From Actinomycetota bacterium (GTDB lineage: Bacteria > Actinomycetota > Actinomycetes > S36-B12 > UBA10799): DNA of 64,000 nucleotides. The stretch's first letter is position 1, and each line of letters starts with the position of its first letter. The position numbers and the translations under genes are program-made. The notes under the pieces were generated by a model that worked only from the letters and a program-made list of their open reading frames with translations, was not told where the DNA came from and did no database searches. The stretch spans positions 306,176-370,175 of the forward strand of contig JACJWU010000004.1 of assembly GCA_020636995.1 (NCBI GenBank). Reading direction: 5' to 3'. This document shows positions 1 to 7,064 of the stretch, one piece after another.

Positions 1-437
1 CCGTAATCGTCCAAGGGACGATGCAGGAGACCCTCGACCTCGGCGGTCCTGGCCACCGGCTGCACCAGGTCCTCCACCTCGGCGTCGCTGAAGCCGTAGA
101 TCCCGGCCAGCAGGCGGATTGTCTGCTCGACGCTCAGCTCACGGACCCAGCGTGGCTGCGGACTGCTCAGCAGCAGCGACGCGTCCGGCAGACTCGCGGC
201 ACCGGTGTCCAGTGGCAGCATCCCCGCAAGTACCCGCAGCACAGCATTGGGCCGTACCGGATCACGGCTGACCAGCACCAGCGCCTGCCCGGCATCGACG
301 TGAGCAGTCAGGCCCTGGAAGACCCAGTACGCCTCGCGCTCATGCGTGGAGGTCACCCGCGGCACTCCCTTGATGACCTGCTTCTTCTTCGTCAGCCGGA
401 TGCCCTGCACGCCGGCGTCGGTGAGTCCTGCCAGCAC
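1..437 (-). CDS. ABC exporter ATPase-like subunit, degenerate, partial
   Basis: This is the N-terminal 145 residues of an ATP-binding-cassette protein; the rest lies left of the window. The GTG start at 437 lies just after the stop of the permease gene (439-441), as in polysaccharide/teichoic-acid exporters of the Wzm/Wzt or TagG/TagH type. The fold signature is clear (strand, loop, then VLRVLAGM, then a region reading DTGAASLPDASLLLSSPQPRW). However, the P-loop that should read GxxGxGKST reads SRDPVRPNA, so the glycines, the lysine and the Ser/Thr are all replaced. I infer a non-hydrolysing or regulatory subunit that probably pairs with a canonical ATPase outside the window. The family call is good; the function of this copy is inferred. 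Confidence 0.7.
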   Translation of the reverse strand, partial: MLAGLTDAGVQGIRLTKKKQVIKGVPRVTSTHEREAYWVFQGLTAHVDAGQALVLVSRDPVRPNAVLRVLAGMLPLDTGAASLPDASLLLSSPQPRWVRELSVEQTIRLLAGIYGFSDAEVEDLVQPVARTAEVEGLLHRPLDDY

Positions 438-438
438 G

Positions 439-1227
439 TCAGACCCTCCGCCGTAGATTCAGCCCGGCGCCATGCACCATCCAGAGCCCGGCCGCCAGAA
501 TGATGAGGATGACCCCGAACGACAGCGCGTAGTTGGGCCAAGGTTGCAGCACTTCGGGCCACACGGATGCGCGATAGAAGTCGAGCACGCCGTGGAACGG
601 GTTGATGTACAACCACGGCTTCATCCATTCTGGGAAGTTCTTCTGCGACCACAGGATCGGACTGCCCCAGAAGAAGGCACGCGTGAGGATGGATGAGAAC
701 ACCTCGATGTCTGGCCATCGCAACGCCAGCCCCGCCTCGAACAGCGCGAACCCGAGGCACAGCAGGAACTGCAACAGCATCGCCACGGGGAACAGAACGG
801 TCCCCCACGTCAGGCTCGCCCCGCCGAAGATGATGAACGCCAGGATGATCGGGATGGAGAGGATGAACTCGAACATCCCGACCAGAACGATGCGCAGCGG
901 CCAGGTAGCGGGCGGCAGGGGGCTGCTCTGAAGGACGTCGCCGAACCTCCGGAAGGATCGCGGGCTGCGGCGGATGGTCTGCGACAACCAGGTGAACGGG
1001 TAGATGCCGGTGATCAGGAAGACGATGAACGGCTGCAGACCGATTCCGCGCCCCCCGGCGAAGATGAACGAGAACACCGCCCACATGAGCACCGCGAGCA
1101 GGAACGGCTCACCGAGGGTCCAGATGAAGCCGAGCCGGTAGCGGCGATAGAGGAACTTCAGATCCTGACGGACCATGAGGCCGATCGTCCGGCGCCTGCT
1201 CGGCAGGGCCGCGATACCGGAGATCAT
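439..1227 (-). CDS. ABC-2 type polysaccharide/teichoic acid export permease
   Basis: A 262-residue integral membrane protein of the ABC-2 family (Wzm/TagG/RfbD type) that forms the channel for exporting an undecaprenyl-linked glycan. It has the N-terminal amphipathic segment RQDLKFLYRRYRLGFIW followed by six hydrophobic helices, and the typical late motif with FFWGSPILWS and a NPFHGVLDFYR-like stretch. It is followed at once by an ATPase-like gene whose start lies two bases beyond this gene's stop codon. Upstream of the ATG a TAGCAT hexamer sits 5 nt from the start, so it may be leaderless. With the glycosyltransferases at 29-43 kb it points to an elaborate surface glycan, though the substrate cannot be read from sequence. 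Confidence 0.88.
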   Translation of the reverse strand: MISGIAALPSRRRTIGLMVRQDLKFLYRRYRLGFIWTLGEPFLLAVLMWAVFSFIFAGGRGIGLQPFIVFLITGIYPFTWLSQTIRRSPRSFRRFGDVLQSSPLPPATWPLRIVLVGMFEFILSIPIILAFIIFGGASLTWGTVLFPVAMLLQFLLCLGFALFEAGLALRWPDIEVFSSILTRAFFWGSPILWSQKNFPEWMKPWLYINPFHGVLDFYRASVWPEVLQPWPNYALSFGVILIILAAGLWMVHGAGLNLRRRV

Positions 1228-1236
1228 GCCCTGATG

Positions 1237-1587
1237 CTAGTTGTCCGCAGGTGCCGATTCGCCGCTGGACACAGTGGCCTTCTCAGGATGAGCCGCCATG
1301 TGCTCCTTGGCCCACCCTGTAGCTTTGTGCTCGGCGTAGAACGAGAAGAACGGGATCGTTCCGGCCAGCATCACCAGCACTGTGCGAGGAAAGACGTTCC
1401 ATTTGCAGCGCAGCGCGAGATCCAGGACTGTGATCAGATAGATCATGAACATCCAGCCGTGCAAGACCGCCACCGGCGTATGGATGTCCCAGACGATCCG
1501 CAACGGGATGTGCACGAAGACCAGCAGGAGCAGCAGAACCCCGACCACGTAGGCCATGACGCGGTACCGCGTCAGTGCACCGGACAT
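1237..1587 (-). CDS. DUF3817 family membrane protein
   Basis: A 116-residue protein starting MSGALTRYRVMAYV with three predicted transmembrane helices. The HGWMFMIYLITVLDL segment is characteristic of the DUF3817 family, found widely in Actinobacteria and of unknown function. The start codon overlaps the stop of the upstream gene as TGATG, showing translational coupling in a three-gene operon of small membrane proteins (2038 to 1237). The C-terminal tail (about 20 residues) is hydrophilic. A longer in-frame reading upstream is a shadow of the neighbouring gene. Confidence 0.85.
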   Translation of the reverse strand: MSGALTRYRVMAYVVGVLLLLLVFVHIPLRIVWDIHTPVAVLHGWMFMIYLITVLDLALRCKWNVFPRTVLVMLAGTIPFFSFYAEHKATGWAKEHMAAHPEKATVSSGESAPADN

Positions 1588-1844
1588 CAGTCCACCATCT
1601 CTTCCTCTTCGGCGCGTTGGGCCTCGACCGTGCGCTGATCTGACATGACCTTGTACCAGAACCACCACACGAAACCTATGAACACGAACCATTGAACGGC
1701 GTAGGCGGCGTTCTGCCAGTCGAGATCCGGTTGGCGGTGCGCGACGTCCCACTGCCAGCCCGCCATCCGCAGGAAGATCAACGTCACAACCAGGCACAGG
1801 ATGTGCCAGGGGATCCACCGGGGCTGCAGGATGAAACGGGCCAT
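1587..1844 (-). CDS. Small two-helix membrane protein
   Basis: An 85-residue protein, MARFILQPRWIPWHILC onward, with one helix near the N-terminus (about 12-28) and one near residues 45-65, ending in an acidic tail. The first segment resembles the start of SURF1-like proteins, but the protein is far too short for that family. It shares TGATG overlaps with both neighbours, so all three are probably made from one mRNA and may sit together in the membrane. I do not recognise a function. Confidence 0.75.
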   Translation of the reverse strand: MARFILQPRWIPWHILCLVVTLIFLRMAGWQWDVAHRQPDLDWQNAAYAVQWFVFIGFVWWFWYKVMSDQRTVEAQRAEEEEMVD

Positions 1845-2038
1845 CAGTTCGAAGCGGGCTTCTCGGTGTCTTGGGGCTTGTCGTCGGGGAAATCCACGCG
1901 CTTCAACTGCTTGCGCATCGAACGCATGAGGAAGAAGCCGGCCACCAGCAGGAAGATGAAGACGACCAGCGCACCCATTCCGGGGCCGACCGTGTTCGGG
2001 TCGGGCAGTTCGCCCTCCGCCAACGGTGTCATAAGCAC
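1844..2038 (-). CDS. Small single-pass membrane protein
   Basis: A 64-residue protein with one strongly hydrophobic helix (GALVVFIFLLVAGFFLM) and a basic then acidic cytoplasmic tail ending DTEKPASN. The first gene of the operon with the two following small membrane proteins. The GTG start at 2038 has TAGACT exactly 6 nt upstream, fitting a leaderless transcript; ATG at 2032 is the alternative. No functional motif is visible. Confidence 0.7.
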   Translation of the reverse strand: MLMTPLAEGELPDPNTVGPGMGALVVFIFLLVAGFFLMRSMRKQLKRVDFPDDKPQDTEKPASN

Positions 2039-2044
2039 GCATCG

Positions 2045-2050
2045 AGTCTA
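2045..2050 (-). promoter_or_regulatory. -10 hexamer of the small membrane protein operon (leaderless)
   Basis: TAGACT on the minus strand, with six bases (CGATGC) before the GTG at 2038. No Shine-Dalgarno sequence fits between them, so transcription probably begins at the start codon. Confidence 0.5.
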
Positions 2051-2093
2051 CGCCCGATCGACGGAGTCGCTCGGACCAGGTTGGCGGCGGTCC

Positions 2094-2924
2094 TCACCGC
2101 AGGCCGGCGAACAGATCGTCCTCGGGCCCTTCGTAGGGCAGCACACTCACGGCCAATTCGAAGTCCTCCGTGGGCCAGACCTCCCGGGCGACCTCCGCGG
2201 GCAGAGCGAACCAGTGTCCCGACGGATCGATCTGGGTCGCATGGGCCTTCAACGCCGCATCCCGGACGTCGAAGTAGTCCGCGCAGGGCACCCGCGTCGT
2301 GACCCGGTGTCCGTCATCCGGGCGCTTGAGGACATCGTCGATCCTCTGCGCGTACGGCGACTCGTAGCCGCGGGAGACCGCGGCCTCGTGCAGTGCCAGC
2401 AACTTCTGCTTGTGGAAGGTCTGGTGGTAGTACACCTTGCTCACCTGCCACAGTGGCGCCGCCTGCGCGACCGCCGCCATCGTCACCTCGTGACACCGGA
2501 TGTGATCCGGGTGGGGATACCCGCCGTTCTCGTCATAGGTCGTCACGACATGCGGACGGAACTCGAGGATCTGTTCGATCAGCGGGGCCGTGGCCTCCTC
2601 GAGATCGATCGCTGCGAAACATCCCGCAGGAAGCGGGGGCGGCGGGTCACCCTCGGGGAATCCGGAATCCTCGAAGCCGAGCCAGGCGTGCTCCACCCCC
2701 AGGATCTCGACCGCACGCGCCATCTCCTCGCGCCGCAGATCGGCCAACCGCTGCGGATCCACCGACAGCGTGGGGTTGAGCACATCACCTCGCTCGCCCC
2801 CTGTGCAGGTGACGACCTTGACCCGCACACCCTCCTCGACGTACTTGGCGGTGCTCGCCGCACCCTTGCTCGCCTCGTCGTCGGGATGTGCGTGCACGTG
2901 CATCAATCGCAGGCCGTTGTCCAC
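2094..2924 (-). CDS. mca: Mycothiol S-conjugate amidase
   Basis: A 276-residue LmbE/MshB-family zinc hydrolase. Mca cleaves mycothiol S-conjugates, releasing a mercapturic acid from electrophiles or antibiotics and recycling GlcN-inositol. The zinc motif HAHPDDE is at residues 11-17, followed by SKGAA and the TCTGGERGD loop typical of Mca; a second zinc-site histidine lies in HPDHIRCH. The GTG at 2924 gives the expected N-terminus (VDNGLRLMHVHAHPDDE), and TATCGT lies exactly 6 nt upstream. MshB (the deacetylase of the pathway) is the close alternative, but the length and the SKGAA block favour Mca. It is divergent from greA. Confidence 0.88.
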   Translation of the reverse strand: MDNGLRLMHVHAHPDDEASKGAASTAKYVEEGVRVKVVTCTGGERGDVLNPTLSVDPQRLADLRREEMARAVEILGVEHAWLGFEDSGFPEGDPPPPLPAGCFAAIDLEEATAPLIEQILEFRPHVVTTYDENGGYPHPDHIRCHEVTMAAVAQAAPLWQVSKVYYHQTFHKQKLLALHEAAVSRGYESPYAQRIDDVLKRPDDGHRVTTRVPCADYFDVRDAALKAHATQIDPSGHWFALPAEVAREVWPTEDFELAVSVLPYEGPEDDLFAGLR

Positions 2925-2930
2925 CCGACC

Positions 2931-2936
2931 ACGATA
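2931..2936 (-). promoter_or_regulatory. -10 hexamer of mca (leaderless)
   Basis: TATCGT on the minus strand followed by six bases (GGTCGG) and the GTG start at 2924; no ribosome-binding site intervenes. Confidence 0.55.
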
Positions 2937-3061
2937 CGCAGCGCACGGCCGACGCCGAATCCGCGTGCGCATTCGGCGCAGTTGCGGGCACAATTGGTGC
3001 AAACGGCCCTCCGGTCCCTGCGGGGTACTTGGGGGCCGCCGCATCGATGAGGAGACATGGC

Positions 3062-3544
3062 GTGAGCGAGCAGAAGGTCCACTGGCTGACACAAGAGGCC
3101 TATGACCGGCTGAAGGAGGAACTCACCGAACGCACCGAGGTGACGCGGCCGAAGATCAGCAAGGCTATCGAGATCGCGCGGGAGGAGGGTGATCTCAAGG
3201 AGAACGGCGGCTACCACGCGGCCAAGGAGGACCAGGGCCGCAACGAGGCCCGCATCCGGGAACTCAAGCACCTTCTGGAGCACGCGCAGGTCGGACGGCC
3301 GGAGGACACCGCGGAGGGCGCGGTGAGCCACGGCTCGACGGTCACCATCGAGTTCCCGGGCGGGGACCACGAGACCATGCTGGTCGCCTCCCGTGAGGAG
3401 AAGGCCCACACGGACCTCGAGATCTGTTCCCCGGACTCGCCGTTGGGCAAGGCGCTACTTGGTCAGCACGCCGGGGCCGAGGTCTCCTACGAACTGCCGA
3501 ACGGCCGGTCCATGGCGGTGAAGGTCGTCGAGGTCCACGACTGA
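3062..3544 (+). CDS. greA: Transcription elongation factor GreA
   Basis: A 160-residue GreA. It inserts into the secondary channel of RNA polymerase and stimulates cleavage of backtracked RNA. The N-terminal coiled-coil hairpin (about residues 5-78) carries the acidic tip in EEGDLKENGGYHAAKEDQ, and the C-terminal FKBP-like domain contains ICSPDSPLGKALLGQHAGAEV. The GTG start at 3062 follows a purine-rich GAGGAGA; in-frame readings further upstream lack GreA similarity. It converges on the rhodanese gene with 11 bases between stops. Confidence 0.95.
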   Translation: MSEQKVHWLTQEAYDRLKEELTERTEVTRPKISKAIEIAREEGDLKENGGYHAAKEDQGRNEARIRELKHLLEHAQVGRPEDTAEGAVSHGSTVTIEFPGGDHETMLVASREEKAHTDLEICSPDSPLGKALLGQHAGAEVSYELPNGRSMAVKVVEVHD

Positions 3545-3555
3545 GCGGACGGTCC

Positions 3556-3942
3556 CTACTGGACTACTGGGAGCCCCTCGGCCTGCCACCCGACGATGCC
3601 ACCGTCGAGGTCCTGGGCCTTGGTGATCCCGGCGTCGTTCATCTGCTCGAGGGCGACCTTGGAGCGGTTGCCGCTGCGGCAGTACACCGCGTAGGTGGCA
3701 TCCGGGTCCAACTGCGAAAGCCCCGTGGCGAAGGTGGGCGACTCGACGTCGAGGTTCACCGCGTTCGGCAGGTGGCCCGAGGCGAACTCGCCGGGGGTGC
3801 GCACGTCGAGGACGACGACCCCGGGTTGCTGGGTCAGTTGCTCGAACTCCGTGGGGCCGACTGAGGTCGCCGTGCCGCTGGAAGAGCATCCGGCCACGGT
3901 GAAGGCCACAAGACCGATCAGGATGATGAGAAGCTTTCGCAC
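3556..3942 (-). CDS. Rhodanese-like lipoprotein
   Basis: A 128-residue exported protein (from GTG 3942) with the lipobox signal RKLLIILIGLVAFTVAGC and one rhodanese domain. The active-site loop is CRSGNR, in the sequence YAVYCRSGNRSKVALEQM. Rhodanese domains carry sulfane sulfur as a cysteine persulfide; here the domain would face the cell exterior. An ATG at 3960 would also read in frame, but it lies inside a palindromic operator. GTG 3942 has TATATT exactly 6 nt upstream and gives a better signal peptide, so I prefer it. The operator suggests repression by a CsoR/CstR-type sensor of copper or persulfide (inference). Confidence 0.85.
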   Translation of the reverse strand: MRKLLIILIGLVAFTVAGCSSSGTATSVGPTEFEQLTQQPGVVVLDVRTPGEFASGHLPNAVNLDVESPTFATGLSQLDPDATYAVYCRSGNRSKVALEQMNDAGITKAQDLDGGIVGWQAEGLPVVQ

Positions 3943-3948
3943 CCGATC

Positions 3949-3968
3949 AATATACCCCATACGGGTAT
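3949..3968 (-). promoter_or_regulatory. Promoter and palindromic operator of the rhodanese gene
   Basis: On the plus strand, 3952-3968 reads ATACCC-CATAC-GGGTAT, a perfect 6-bp inverted repeat with a 5-bp centre. It overlaps the minus-strand -10 hexamer TATATT (3949-3954), which lies 6 nt from the GTG at 3942. C-tract/G-tract palindromes of this kind are bound by CsoR-family repressors (CsoR, CstR, FrmR); the link to that family is inference. Confidence 0.6.
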
Positions 3969-4086
3969 GGGTATGTCCAGTGCGGGATGCCGGCGTCCGC
4001 CACTCCGGTTAGAAGCCCGATCTCTGACCGTTCTGTCCAGACAGCAGGCCTAGCCCGGTGCCCGGTTCCGGCCGGGCGGTGGTCTT

Positions 4087-4180
4087 CGGCATCCCGGTTA
4101 GAGATCGGCATCCCGGTTAGAGATCGGCATCCCGGTTAGAGATCGGCATCCCGGTTAGAGATCGGCATCCCGGTTAGAGA
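4087..4180. repeat. Tandem array of a 19-bp unit, about five copies
   Basis: Four exact copies of CGGCATCCCGGTTAGAGAT plus an 18-of-19-base fifth copy, head to tail. The same sequence in opposite orientation (CCGATCTCTAACCGGAATG) occurs at about 4249-4267, so the single strand could fold back. There are no spacers, so it is not a CRISPR array. Confidence 0.9.
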
Positions 4181-4283
4181 AACACCACTCCGGTTAGCCC
4201 CATACGGCCGTGGGACTCTAACCAACCGGCCGCCGACTAACCAACATACCGATCTCTAACCGGAATGTGGGGACAGATCCTGA

Positions 4284-4470
4284 CGTGCCCCGCTACCGGC
4301 CCAACCAACGGCAACGTCGAACGCTTCCAGCGCACCCTGATCCACGACCGGCCCACTCCACCGAAGAACCCGCCACGCCGCCTTGACCGATGGGCTGGAT
4401 CTCCAACCACCACCAGGCGGACGACCACTCACCAGCCTCAGCCCCATGACCAACCTCCCTGGACAGCACG
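4284..4470 (+). pseudogene. IS481-type transposase C-terminal remnant
   Basis: The plus strand encodes GPTNGNVERFQRTL, the end of a DDE integrase core (the E of the catalytic triad is in NGNVERF). After a frameshift near 4390 it continues as GGRPLTSLSPMTNLPGQH, matching the usual C-terminal end of IS481 transposases. The N-terminal HTH and first two catalytic aspartates are absent, so this is a dead fragment. Confidence 0.65.
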
Positions 4471-4511
4471 CCGAGCCGTGAGATGGCCGGCGACCGAAAC
4501 CGGCCGGGCCT

Positions 4512-5714
4512 TTACCCCACCGTCACGGACAAGCCATCAGCCCGCAGAGCACCAGCGAGTTCGTCGGCATGCTCCACGCCCTTGACCTCGACCTCCAGCA
4601 CCACCGCACACTCGTCGACGTGCAACCGGGGGTCGGTGCGGTTGTGCGACACCGTGACGACGTTGCCCTTCATCGAGGCGATCCTGGCCAGCAGGTGCTC
4701 GAGGGCCCCCGGACGGTCCGGGATGCGGGCCGCGATGACCACGTAGCGGCCCGCCGCCACCAGTCCGCGCTGCACGATGCGCAGCAGGAGCAACGGGTCC
4801 ACGTTGCCGCCGGACAACGTGATCACCACCGGGGGCCCGAACGCGGCGGGATCGGCGAGCACCGCCGCGATCCCTGCCGCACCGGATGGCTCGACAAGCA
4901 ACTTGCTGCGCTCCAGGCACATGACGACCGCCCGCGCGATCTGCTCGTCATCCACGGTCAGTACCTCGATGCCGGCCTGCGCGATGATCGAGAAGGGAAG
5001 GTCTCCCGGCCTGGCCACGGCGATCCCGTCTGCCATGGTGTTCATCTGCAGCAGGGGCAGCGGGTGCCCGGCGCGCAACGACGGCGGGTAGGAGGCAGCC
5101 TGCACCGCCTGCACTCCGACGACCCGCACCCCGGGCACGGTGGCAGCCACCCCGAGTCGGACCCCGGCCAGAAGCCCTCCCCCACCGGTGCACACGACCA
5201 CAGTGCGGGCATCCGGATGCTGCTGCGCGATCTCAAGACCGACCGTGGCCTGCCCGGCGATCACGTCGGCGTGATCGAACGGGTGGATCAACTCCGCACC
5301 CGTGGCAGCGGCGAAATCGGTTGCGGCGACCAGCGCCTCATCGACGGTCGCGCCGCTGAAACGCACATCCGCGCCGTACGCGATCGTGGCCTCGATCTTG
5401 GGCAAGGTCGCACCCTCGGGCATGAAGACCGTTGCATGGACACCCAGCAATGAGGAAGCCAGAGCGACACCCTGCGCATGGTTGCCGGCGCTGGCGGCCA
5501 CCACGCCCTGAGCGCGCTGCTGCGCCGACAACCCCGCGATGCGGTTGTAGGCGCCGCGGAATTTGAACGAGCCGGTGCGCTGAAGATTCTCGCACTTCAG
5601 ATAGACCGGTCCGCCGACACGTTCGCTGAGCCACCTCGCGGGGACCGCCGGCGTCCGAAAGACGACCGGCGCCAACCTGGCCTCAGCGGCTGCCAGTGCC
5701 TCGGCATCGATCAC
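4512..5714 (-). CDS. ilvA: Threonine dehydratase with C-terminal ACT domain
   Basis: A 400-residue PLP enzyme converting threonine to 2-oxobutanoate and ammonia, the first step toward isoleucine. The PLP lysine is K51 in GSFKFRGA, preceded by ECNLQ-type CENLQRTG; the substrate loop SAGNHAQG and the phosphate-binding GGGGLLAG are present. The last 80 residues form one ACT domain (IPDRPGALEHLL), the short TdcB/IlvA architecture common in Actinobacteria, where allosteric control by amino acids is expected. The GTG start at 5714 overlaps the FIST gene stop as GTGA, so the two are coupled. Confidence 0.93.
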   Translation of the reverse strand: MIDAEALAAAEARLAPVVFRTPAVPARWLSERVGGPVYLKCENLQRTGSFKFRGAYNRIAGLSAQQRAQGVVAASAGNHAQGVALASSLLGVHATVFMPEGATLPKIEATIAYGADVRFSGATVDEALVAATDFAAATGAELIHPFDHADVIAGQATVGLEIAQQHPDARTVVVCTGGGGLLAGVRLGVAATVPGVRVVGVQAVQAASYPPSLRAGHPLPLLQMNTMADGIAVARPGDLPFSIIAQAGIEVLTVDDEQIARAVVMCLERSKLLVEPSGAAGIAAVLADPAAFGPPVVITLSGGNVDPLLLLRIVQRGLVAAGRYVVIAARIPDRPGALEHLLARIASMKGNVVTVSHNRTDPRLHVDECAVVLEVEVKGVEHADELAGALRADGLSVTVG

Positions 5715-7006
5715 AGTTCGCCCTCGTCGGGCGGATGGGCCAACTCGGCAAGCATCTTGTGCACCTCACGCGTCATCGGGTCGAGTCCCGTGACCTGCTG
5801 CGGCCGGACCGCCACGTGATGACCGACGACCGCTCGGGGGCCGGCACCGATGGCCACCACCGTGGCGGTTTGGTAGTTCAGGCAGATCTCCCCTCCCAGC
5901 GGGGCCATCTCCGCTTCGGCGAAGAACCCCGTCACGGGCACCGCCAAACGGCCGTGTGCAACGGCGGCGTCGTGGTCACGGGTGCCGAACATGAACCGAC
6001 CGCGCGCTGTGGAAGCGAACATGAGAGCGCCTTCGAGTCGCGAACCCATGCGGGCAGCCACTCCCTCAAGGGTGACGTTGAGGTCCTCGTCCGCGGCCTC
6101 CTCGTCGCGCACATGGAACTGCACCGTTGCGCCAACCGGGACCTGCGCGATCATCTGTAGTGCCCCACGCTCCCCCTCAGCCGCCTGGAACTCGTGGATC
6201 ACGAAATCCCCCATCCGCGGGTCGTCGGAATCCACCGCAACGCCGAGTTGCAGGCCCGACAGGGCCAGAGCCCGCTCCGGTTCGTCGAGGGATGCGACGA
6301 TCTCCTGGGCGCGCAGCGCTGCCGGACTGCCCGCCAGCGACTTGAGCAGGAACCCTTCCGCATCGGTCACTGTGAGCACCGGTCCCACCGGGCGGCACGC
6401 GGGACTGGTCAGTGTGGTGACCTCGAGGTGCCCGCCGAGCATCACTCCGATCGCACCTCGACTGTGAATCCGGCCGTCGAGCAGGAAGCGGGTGGCCCGC
6501 GCCGGCGCCGGCCCCGAGGCCACCGCACCGACCACGGGCAGGTCGTTGAGCAGGACCCGGGCATGGGCGGCGAAGTCCGTGGCGGGGAAGGACCAGGGGT
6601 CGGTGAACAACAAGGCGATGATGTCGTCGCGGCGTCGCCCCGGCAGCCCCACGATCTGGTGGCCGTCGGGCGCGGCCATCACTTCGAGGTGGAAGGACCG
6701 CGCTCGCAGCCCGGGGATCCGAGCGGCCCAGACCGCAACCGCCGTGCCTTCATCGGTCCCCCTGCCCGACGCGATCACACCGGCGGCCGAGGTGCCCAGG
6801 ACGGTGGCCGACGGGAGCTGGGAGTGTGCAGCGAGCAATGCCTGCTCGGCGTCCTCAGCATCGGTCGCAGCGACGAACACGAAGACGAGGTTCGGCGTCG
6901 AACCCATCTGGGTCAGTGCCTGCCGCACGGCCTTGCGCGCGAGCGCCGTCATGTCTGCCGGACCGGGCGCCGTGGCGACCGCGAGTCCCTCTCCAACCAA
7001 CCCCAC
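5711..7006 (-). CDS. FIST-domain sensory protein
   Basis: A 431-residue protein with an N-terminal FIST domain (about 1-220) and FIST_C domain (about 225-400, ending in the AEMAPLGG and NYQTATVV-type strands). FIST domains are thought to bind small ligands such as amino acids and usually feed into signal transduction. There is no signal peptide, so it is cytosolic. The GTG at 7006 was chosen because earlier in-frame codons run into the protease gene; CAGAAT lies 6 nt upstream. Coupling to ilvA by a four-base overlap makes an amino-acid-sensing role plausible, but that is inference. Confidence 0.82.
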   Translation of the reverse strand: MGLVGEGLAVATAPGPADMTALARKAVRQALTQMGSTPNLVFVFVAATDAEDAEQALLAAHSQLPSATVLGTSAAGVIASGRGTDEGTAVAVWAARIPGLRARSFHLEVMAAPDGHQIVGLPGRRRDDIIALLFTDPWSFPATDFAAHARVLLNDLPVVGAVASGPAPARATRFLLDGRIHSRGAIGVMLGGHLEVTTLTSPACRPVGPVLTVTDAEGFLLKSLAGSPAALRAQEIVASLDEPERALALSGLQLGVAVDSDDPRMGDFVIHEFQAAEGERGALQMIAQVPVGATVQFHVRDEEAADEDLNVTLEGVAARMGSRLEGALMFASTARGRFMFGTRDHDAAVAHGRLAVPVTGFFAEAEMAPLGGEICLNYQTATVVAIGAGPRAVVGHHVAVRPQQVTGLDPMTREVHKMLAELAHPPDEGEL

Positions 7007-7064
7007 CCCTGCATTCTGACCGATCCGGGGTCGGGCGGGCGACACCGCGCCGGTACACGAACCC

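Larger units (their letters stand above)
3969..4511. other. Intergenic region with repeats and a transposase remnant
   Basis: No intact gene between the rhodanese promoter and ilvA. It holds a 19-bp tandem array (4087-4180), diverged single copies of its CCGGTTAG core near 4005 and 4188, inverted copies at 4216-4265, and an IS481-type transposase fragment (about 4284-4470). Confidence 0.7.

Noticed and set aside
1692..3050. Long plus-strand reading of 452 codons
   Set aside because: It runs antisense to the small membrane genes and mca, has low-complexity Arg/Pro/His composition and no recognisable domain; a GC-rich shadow frame.
4087..4180. Possible CRISPR array
   Set aside because: The 19-bp units abut without spacers and no cas gene is in the window.
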